NCBI GenBank assembly: GCA_964006375.1
Contig: OZ023270.1
Location: forward strand, 53,465,820-53,529,819
Length of the DNA stretch: 64,000 nt
From: Tillus elongatus
Taxonomy: Eukaryota; Arthropoda; Insecta; Coleoptera; Cleridae
Direction: 5' to 3'
The notes below the pieces were generated by a model. The model saw nothing but the letters and a program-made list of their open reading frames with translations, was not told where the DNA came from and searched no databases. Each line of letters starts with the position of its first letter. Within the stretch, counting starts at the first letter, position 1. Below, piece by piece: positions 55,385-64,000 of the stretch. The position numbers and the translations under genes were made by a program.

Positions 55385-56460
55385 ATGTTTATAAACGTTC
55401 TATGTCACTACCGTTCTGCTCAAGGTCGATTGATTCTTGATAGAACTTCATTGGCTGTAGCGTTTCTAACCTGGGTTCCATCGAGCTCTGCAAAATCTGT
55501 TCTCACTCTTTCTAAGAGTTCTACTCTGGTATTAACTGGAATAGCATACATTTTATTTCTAATATAACCCCACAAGTAAAATTCAAGTGGGGTAAGGTCC
55601 GGTGATCATGGGGCCCACCGCCATGGACCATTACATCCAGTTCAAGGATCCTCGAACATATGTGTTACTTCATAATGAACATCTCTAGAAGAGTGTACTG
55701 AGACACCATGCATTTGATACCAGTAATTGCGGTAGACATTCAAAGGTAACTAGGCCAAAAAGTCGTCACAACTTCTCTTAGAACCTGAATGTATCTCTCG
55801 GATGTTAAGTTTTCATCATGCACCGAATAAAATACTCGATTATTCATCACAATAGCAAACACATGAAAACTAAAACCGTCTTGAAAGTTAGCTTCTCGTT
55901 TCCGGTGTGGGTTTTATGCAGCCCAGTAGTGCCAATTTCTTGTATTAATGATGCCTTTTCTGGAAAATTTAGGCTCATCGGTCCTTTTGTTGAAAATGCG
56001 CATCTTCTTGGTTCTGGACCAAAAATCTTTCATAGAAATCATTCCGTCTAATATAATCCCCTCCTCGAAGTGCTTGAACTGTTGTTAAAGAGTAGTTGTT
56101 AATTTTATGATTCTTCAAAATTCTCTACACAGATGAAAAGGACAATCCTAGGTCTTGTCAAGTAGATTTTATTGAACTGTAAGGATAAGCATTATAATAC
56201 ACCAGTACACTTACTTCATTATCTTCTGTATTGTAATTGGCTTATTGCAGATCTTTACAGTATGTACTTGTCTTTCCATAGCATATAAATATATTTTTTT
56301 AATTTTGTTACGTTCATTTGGGATGAACGAGGATATCTTTCATTGCATAATCGACAACTTCTTTCTGCTACCTTACCACGTTCTCCATGCAAATAAAACA
56401 AGTTCAAAATATCACTATTTGAATAGTTTCCATAGTTTTCCATTATGCTTAGAATTTAAT
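55385..56460 (-). pseudogene. DDE transposase relic with DUF4817-type HTH
   Basis: The N-terminus (56443-56330) reads MENYGNYSNSDILNLFYLHGE...NERYP, typical of the DUF4817 helix-turn-helix. Middle fragments include a D-E-like block, RNWHYWAA-type wording and NLTSERYIQVLREVV. The C-terminal region reads SPDLTPLEFYLWGYIRNKMY near 55600-55550, with the SPDLTP/D-E-FYLWG motif of Tc/mariner-like enzymes. Multiple frameshifts. Confidence 0.7.
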
Positions 56461-57240
56461 TGAGGGGTATTAGGCATGTACTCATTTTGCAGCAATCTAT
56501 AACCACCAAAAATAATAAAATCAAATAGTTTGTAAGCTAATATAACAACTGTAGTGGACACTAATGTCAGTATCCGTCATTTCAATAGGCTACTATGCAA
56601 AATACTAAAAATATTTACCTGAATGTAATTTCAGCTAAACCTTAAATACCATCAAAACTAGAAGAGATTGGTATAGTGAACTCACATACCACTGGAAAGG
56701 TAATTTAATCAAGGAGACTATGAGGTGATAAAAGACAGGTGTTTCATTAAAAAATTTCGACTTAATGTGGCTTGAGGTTTTTAAAAACGGTGTACAATCT
56801 GCGAACACCTGTGTTAAAAAATTGAAATTTTGATCTGATATCGCGAAACAACACTATTAACTGTTTGTATGTACCAATCTGTGTTGTGATTTGTTGCTAC
56901 ATGGCCGGGATACAGATTTTTTTATCGACCTCATCTGTCAAATTTTTTGAAGAAACTTGATCAACTCAAAGGATCCAGGTTTTTTACCTATGATGTCCTA
57001 CATAAATTTAGAATATTATTTTTCGTTTGATTAAAAAATGTAATAACATATAGGGTGTTCTATTTTAAGTAACAGAGTTGATGACAACTTCGGTATAAGC
57101 GGAAGAACAGCAATTTTGAAACTATTTCACTGGATAGCTCTTTGGCCATCATGGCGAGATCCAAATTGTCAGAAAAACACTTCTGCTAGGAGTACGACAA
57201 CTTTAACTAATGTGTTCTGTGAATCACTCGGGTTTACAGT

Positions 57241-57319
57241 TTAATAATCTTTACTCTTTATTCATAAAGCTCCGCTCAGTCTTTTCCTTTAGTTTTATAT
57301 CTCTCTATTAGCTACTGAT
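57241..57319. other. Short spacer between mobile elements
   Basis: Nothing recognised. Confidence 0.5.
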
Positions 57320-57854
<535 letters not shown>

Positions 57855-58407
57855 AGGCCTTTATTTTTACTTTCTAATGCTTTGTTTCCACCTCTTTATT
57901 AGTTTCCCTGTTTTTCGCTAACTGACAACTTTTTATACAGTATAATCATTGTCTACTATTCTTTTGTTTACTAACATAATCATGTTTATTTATGATTTGT
58001 ATACTTTTTTTACTTCAGGGTTGTTTATGGTTTTATTTACTTTCGATGTCTTTTATTTGATCAATTTCAAGAAATTACCATGAGCAGTGTGCTTCTCTTT
58101 CTTAATTTTTTGTTATCGTTTTCAACTTTACTTACAGTAATGTTTATTACTTTCTCTTTAACAATTTATTGATCACATACAATCCTTTTATCCTGGCTTC
58201 CTTTTCTTGGAGTATCATTTTTGGGTGATTATTTTCCATAAGATATAATTCACTGGCTTCTTCTGTATACGAGATCTTAATTTTTTCTTTGCTTTCACAG
58301 CAGTCTATTAAAATCGATTCATTATCACATATTTTAGCTTCTTTCGATCTACCAGATCATGAATGATACCCACTTTCACACCTAATATATTTTGTTCCAC
58401 TACTATA
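57855..58407 (-). other. Coding-like remnant split by the hAT insertion
   Basis: A minus-strand frame at about 58355-58165 reads SGRSKEAKICDNESILIDCC...EEASELYLMENNHPKMILQ. The upstream part (YFSKIVDTIVVEQNILGVK) continues across the hAT duplication into 61983-62050. I do not recognise the protein. It may be an old gene or element fragment that predates the hAT insertion. Confidence 0.35.
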
Positions 58408-58468
58408 GTATCCACCAGGGGCGTGCGGTGGCATTTGAAATAAGGGAAGCCATTCCCAGAAACTTACC

Positions 58469-60662
58469 TATTTATAGTGTAACTCAATTCTTCTGTTGTT
58501 TCTGGAAAATTCGTTAATAATGTCGTCATGTAACTGTGGATTCTGGGACATTTCCTGGACAAGTTTATTTTCAACTGACAAAATTGAAATTTGGGAAAGT
58601 CTTTCCTGTCCTGTTGAATTTCTAACAAAACTCTTGATACGTTTCAATGTAGAAAATTTTCGTTCTACAGACGCACTAGTAGCAGGACTTGTTAATACCA
58701 ATTCACATAATTTGAACACTTCAGAATATGCATTTTCCAATTTTGATTGTTTTAAGAAGGTTAAAAGTTAACTAGCGTAAGTTTTTGTGCCAATAACATC
58801 TGGTTCATAAATGACTGCAAGTTCTGATCGTAATAAGGCTTTGTCAAAATAATGTCCATAGTGGTTAAATAATGATTTGAATGAATCTTCTGGGAAAGGT
58901 ATCCCATTAAATCCTCCAAAATTACACAATTCAAGAAATTTCAGGTCACTGAGATGATCAAATCTGCAGTTAATTTGCTGCTGAATTTGATCTATAATTT
59001 CGTAGAAAAGGCGGCGGTAAGAAGTTTGAAGGTCTGCCACATTATCATTACGCAGACGCTTTCTTCGTGGCTCCACTTCTCCTAATTCAATTGTTTTTTC
59101 CCAGAACTTATCAAATTCATTCCTTTTTTGAATTACAATGGATTTAAATTCACAAATTTTTTTCAGGCAAAAACCAATGTCATTTATTTTACATTGCAAT
59201 ATGTTAAATACATTATCTGAAAACAGAAATATTTCCGAAAACATATTAAGTAAAAAATTAAAATTAAAGTCTCCTTTCAAACCATCCAAAAATCCTCTAG
59301 AACTATTTATTGTTTCTGCGTCCCAATTTTTGCTATTTTCCATGATGTTTTCAAAAAGTTCAATTAACGATTCACGGTGTTCAAATACAGTTAACACAAT
59401 CCTGCCGTTGTAGTTCCATCAGGTTGCAGCTACTTTGGGTAAACGTTTTTTAACCATTGGGTCTAAGGCTTGTGTGCGCTTCGTAGATTTGGAAAAAAAG
59501 CAGCCATTTAACACTTTACATTCTTTAATACGATTTATAGATTGGGATAAAATTAAATTTAATTTATGAGCACAACAGTGTACAAATAGAGCAATGGAGA
59601 ACGTTTCCCGCACTTTAGCTTGAAGACCTCCTAAACGTTCGGCCATAACAGCAGCCCCATCATAGATTTGGGCAATTAATTTATTATCAGCCTCCTCAAT
59701 ATCTTTCATAATATTAAGCACAATTTTATATAGAGCGTTTGCGGTACGATCTTCTGTCACATTTTTAAAGCCTAAAATCTTTCTTGTACACTCCCATCCA
59801 TTTTTACGTAGCGTATTACTACAGATACTTGACTTAAATTAGTTACATCGATTGTTTCATCTAGAACAATAGCAATGAAACGAGTCTGTTTAATTTCAGA
59901 TTTAATTCTGTTCAAAATAATAGTGGCAGCAGCCGAAATTAAATCATTCTGAATGCGATTTTATGTCCCGCGAAAAACGTTAGTGATTTTTTAAACAAAT
60001 GTCGTATTTGGCTATTAAAGAAACTAGGTCTTGAAAGTTTCCTCTATTTGCAGATGTAGTTGTTTCCTCATGACCCCTGAAGCCAAGTTCATGCTGCGAC
60101 CAAGAAAACACATAGCATCAATAAGTATTTTTAATATGTTTCTGTTTTTATCAACCAGTTCATTGTGTTGGCGATGAATTTCAATCTGCTTGTCAACGGC
60201 GTATTCAATTCGCGTTTTTCCAAAGACACCTAATTTTAAAATGGTCTGTAAATGCGCTTTAGACATAACATGTCTTTGTACTAGTTTATGTAGATTATTC
60301 AAGTCGGAAAACCCACTTTTATTCCACAACCCCTTTTCAGTCACAAATATACTACAAGGCCAACAAAACAGTTTATTCCTGTTTTCACAACCCGTTAACC
60401 ATTCATATTGTTTATGAGTTTTTTCCGCGTTGAAATGTCGAATAGGTACATGTTTTAATTCTTGTATTTAAGTTTTTTATAGTAGGTTTCGGCCTACCTA
60501 TATTAATAATAGCAAGTTTTTCAGCAAACAGTAAAGCTGAAAATCATTTAGTTATCAAAAACATACAATACAATCACAGTTATTATCACCACTTGTTTGT
60601 AAAGTTTGTAAATCCCCACCCCCACCATCACCACTGTTAAAAGCTGATCTACTTGCAGCCAT
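58469..60662 (-). pseudogene. hAT transposase (TTF zinc finger, DUF4371, hATC), two stops and one frameshift
   Basis: It starts at the ATG at 60662-60660 (MAASRSAFNSGDGGGG) with a probable short intron before about 60550. A TTF-type finger follows (KLFCWPCSIFVTEKGLWN...RHVMSKAH, 60375-60240), then the DUF4371 region. The catalytic core has IYDGAAVMAERLGGLQAKVRE and HCCAHKLNLIL (59700-59570). The hATC dimerisation block LVLTSPATSASVERKFSTLKRIKS lies at 58700-58630. Stops at about 59418 (likely Arg to TGA) and 58768 are in the same frame, and one shift lies between 59760 and 60024. The few defects suggest recent inactivation. Confidence 0.88.
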
Positions 60663-60673
60663 ATTAAAAACTC

Positions 60674-61521
<848 letters not shown>

Positions 61522-61982
61522 TAATCATAAAATGCCAATGTATTTAACTTACTGGACTGCTTATATATACAAAATAATCAGGCACATTCGCTTTGAACGC
61601 GCACCCGGTCTTCGTAATACAACACGTTCTAAAAACATGCGTACATCGCGCCGAGCCGAGGTTTCTTTCATAAAGTTGCCTGCTGACTACCTGTATTTAA
61701 CTGAAGTGATTGCATGCATCCATTTGTAGTATCAGATCAGATTCATGCTGTCCGCAATCGGTCGCGTTCACCTTGCTAGGAGCGTATATACAAATACAGT
61801 ATGCTGCATAATAAATAATTATGTGTGTGAGCTTGCGAAATAAAAATTTTAATAGTTAAATTAGTTTCAGAATTTGAAATTTAATATTTAAAATACAAAA
61901 GGGATTTTAAATAATGCGGTTTAGGTATGTAGTCGTTATTTTAAGGGAAGCAATGCTTCCCTTGCACGCCACTAGTATCCAC

Positions 61983-62349
61983 TATTTTTGAGAAATATTT
62001 GCAGAACTTTACACCTGCACTATTATTGGCTTAGTGGGTTTGAAGAAATAAATATAACATCTGTGTAATTTTCTGCTTAATCTATTTATTCGAAAATGGC
62101 GGCCATTTATAAAAAAATGTTATTCAATAACAAAGTCTCAAGAAAAAAAGTTTTAAAGGGAGCTTGGATAATGTTTTTTCTATACTCTAATTATGGCGGC
62201 CAGTGTGTATGTAAAATTACTTTATTAAGACGATAATTTTGAAAAATCTTAAGCGAATAACTTCTCCTTAATATATCGTTAATTGTTGTCATTATTAATT
62301 AATACGCCACAATATATGATTATTTTCTTTTCGAAATTTCTAGGCTTTA
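61983..62349. other. Flank of the hAT insertion
   Basis: It continues the remnant at 57855-58407. Nothing else is recognised. Confidence 0.4.
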
Positions 62350-63137
62350 TTCGATTTTAATATACGCTACTCAAAAACATTAAATGGGCATTTAGTATTC
62401 GGCAATGTTGAATGCAACTACATTGTATAGAATTGTATAGAGACGTGAAAATTATTCGAATAATTCTGTGGTCGGCACTTGAAAGGTCAATAATAGCCTT
62501 ATTTTTTGGAAAACGGGTTTTTGTTCGGATATATAACAATCAGTTTAAAAAGAAGGGACTAGTTTGTGTTAGTTACTTAACAGAATGCTACGTTCATTAA
62601 TTGGGCGCCTTTGTGGAGAAACAATAATATTTATAAACTTTAACACGCCATTTAGCATACTTCCTACACTTGACTTATACCTACCCCTACCATTTTAATC
62701 ACCAACCAAAGAATTGTTGTCAAACAGGCCACAGCACTGCTAATTTCTTTTTTTATTGAAAAATGAACACAATACTGTTACATTTAATATTTGGCATGCA
62801 CGCCTTTGCTTTTAATATGCCTTGGCATGCTTTCCATCAGTTTTAGGCAAGAGTTCTTGATTTCTTTATCATGACGCTAGATTTTATCAGGATTGACATC
62901 AGATTAACTTTTGTTATTATGCTGGTTTCTTCTTTCTTGACAATGGCCCAGAGTTGCTGAATGGGGTTTATATATGGGGCATTTCCAAACCACAACGCAG
63001 TTTTTACCGTTTTTTTTAAACTTGTTTTATGGCACAATGGACCATCGTGCATGAAGATGGAGTCACTCAGTTGACAGAGTAATCTCGTCTCCAGAACTTT
63101 TTTGTATTGAACCTGATTCTATCAGTCCTTCTCTCCT
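62350..63137 (-). pseudogene. Tc1-like transposon relic, truncated by a LINE
   Basis: Minus-strand reading from about 63115: YKKVLETRLLCQLSDSIFMHDGPLCHK, then GNAPYINPIQQLWAIVKKEE (63052-62900), then words like LLPKTDGKHAKAY and QRRAC near 62850-62790. This is the second half of a Tc1 DDE transposase. The third catalytic residue (normally Glu in NPIE-x-x-W) is Gln. A possible terminal repeat (TACGCTACTCAAAAACATTAA) lies near 62363. The left half is cut off by the LINE starting at 63138. Confidence 0.7.
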
Positions 63138-64000
63138 TAGCAGGTGGTAGTGGAATTTTCCTTTGCGTAATAGTAAAGGATTTTTTCACGCCCGAGGAGG
63201 TAACACCCCATACATCAAGGAGCCGGTGAAGTCCCAACAGACGTTTCCGGTTCTGGTGTATGAGTCGGTTTCCCTTATAAGCAAAAATGATGATGGCTCC
63301 TCCTTGTATAAAATATTCCGGAGGCAAAATACCCCTCTATTCGGATCTCCGGGAGAGGGGTGTACAGGGGGCGCCAACATCAAGATTTAACATATCCTTT
63401 TCGAATATATGTGGCCGAAATTCTAACCTGAACTCCGTCCACCATTTCCTCCAGGCTAACAGGCCCCAACACCTCTTCCTCACCGAAACCCAAATCAGTG
63501 CCAAAACAGCCACTAATCACCTTAATTTCCCGGGGTATGAGCTCCTTACTTCCTTTAGATTGCGTGGAGGCGTGTGCGCATACGTCCGTAGCAATCTACC
63601 CTGCACCAGACTCCCCAATTTAGAAGCTGGAAGAAAAGACATACTATGGATAAAACTCTCTCAGGGCTGCAACTAAATTCATCTGTTGCATTTACCGGTC
63701 ACCTTCTGACAACAACTTTGTCCAGCTCTTTGACTACCTTTATGAAAAAAACCGACTATCTTATTTCTGAATATCCTTCCTCCGAGGTCACTATTCTTGG
63801 TGATTTCAATGTCCATAATAAGGAATGGCTAGGATATTCAATAACCGATCCACAAGGGAGAGCAGCGGAGGCCTTTACAGTCAGCAATTCTTTAGCCAAT
63901 ATGGTTCAGCAACCTACTTACTTTCCTCGTATCCCAACACACAGCTCAAATCCCTTGGATCTCCTTCTTACTACACAACCTGAATGCTATAAGATATCAG
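63138..64000 (+). mobile_element. Second copy of the 10919 LINE, running off the window
   Basis: It starts TAGCAGGTGGTAGTGG like the copy at 10919 and stays highly similar to base 64000. The endonuclease N-terminus is open at 63287-63676 (SNICGRNSNLNSVHHFLQAN...LRGGVCAYVRSNLPC), where the first copy is frameshifted. The frame then shifts, and GDFNVHNKEW lies near 63795. It lacks the visible defects of the first copy in the 11290 region. Confidence 0.85.

Larger units (their letters stand above)
54228..57240 (-). mobile_element. Mariner-like (DUF4817-type) transposon with very long inverted repeats
   Basis: Sequence from 54228 rightwards (AAACAGGCTGATTCATGGAAC) inverts onto sequence from 57240 leftwards, and the arms stay alignable for over 600 bp each (54228-55200, minus a SINE, and 56630-57240). 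Between the arms is a minus-strand transposase relic. The arms are related to the MITEs at 44653-44835 and 35250-35455. Confidence 0.75.

Overview
The window is eukaryotic, almost certainly an insect and perhaps a large transposon-rich genome such as a beetle's (the order is a guess). Evidence: spliced exons with GT/AG boundaries, AT-rich DNA, (TA)n tracts up to about 320 bp, CCTAA-type LINE tails, and nearly every class of insect transposable element. No bacterial or viral operon structure is present.

One host gene is clear. Nine exons on the minus strand between 52469 and 9634 read in compatible phase as the 5' and middle parts of holocarboxylase synthetase (biotin-protein ligase, HLCS). 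The reading ends at the start of the biotin-binding motif, so the remaining catalytic exons should lie left of base 1. No start codon was found, so the 5' end is probably right of 52469. The gene covers more than 42.8 kb because its introns are full of mobile elements.

Layout: 1-3155 is a near-perfect giant inverted repeat of a LINE ORF1-like segment around a (TA)n core; 4277-5153 is a second TA-linked palindrome; 5757-7892 is a LOA/R1-like LINE with RNase H; 8112-9302 is an inverted-repeat unit with LINE scraps; 9473-9615 is a MITE beside an HLCS exon. HLCS introns then hold a Jockey/CR1-type LINE (10919-14091), an intact young Ty3/gypsy element with identical LTRs (14545-19442), a mariner relic, foldback MITEs, TA-cored hairpin-ended elements that look like Helentron/HINE/DINE-1 relatives, an RTE-like LINE (25707-27733), a Penelope-like element with inverted terminal repeats (31330-33350), a P-like element with a THAP-domain ORF (35861-38205), a piggyBac with two nested elements (38513-43251), and an errantivirus-like LTR relic broken by a tandem-array insertion (47640-51600). 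Right of the gene are a decayed LINE, a long-TIR transposon with a SINE in one arm (54228-57240), a hAT element (58416-61974) with a hairpin element inserted 11 bp upstream of its start codon, a Tc1 relic, and a second copy of the 10919 LINE that runs off the right edge.

The most useful points are the TE-inflated HLCS gene with an altered biotin-loop residue, the P-like THAP element with matching ends and target duplications, the HINE-like hairpin/TA family, the Penelope-like element with minisatellite-bearing inverted ends, and the clean nesting inside piggyBac. All function and family calls rest on reading motifs by eye.
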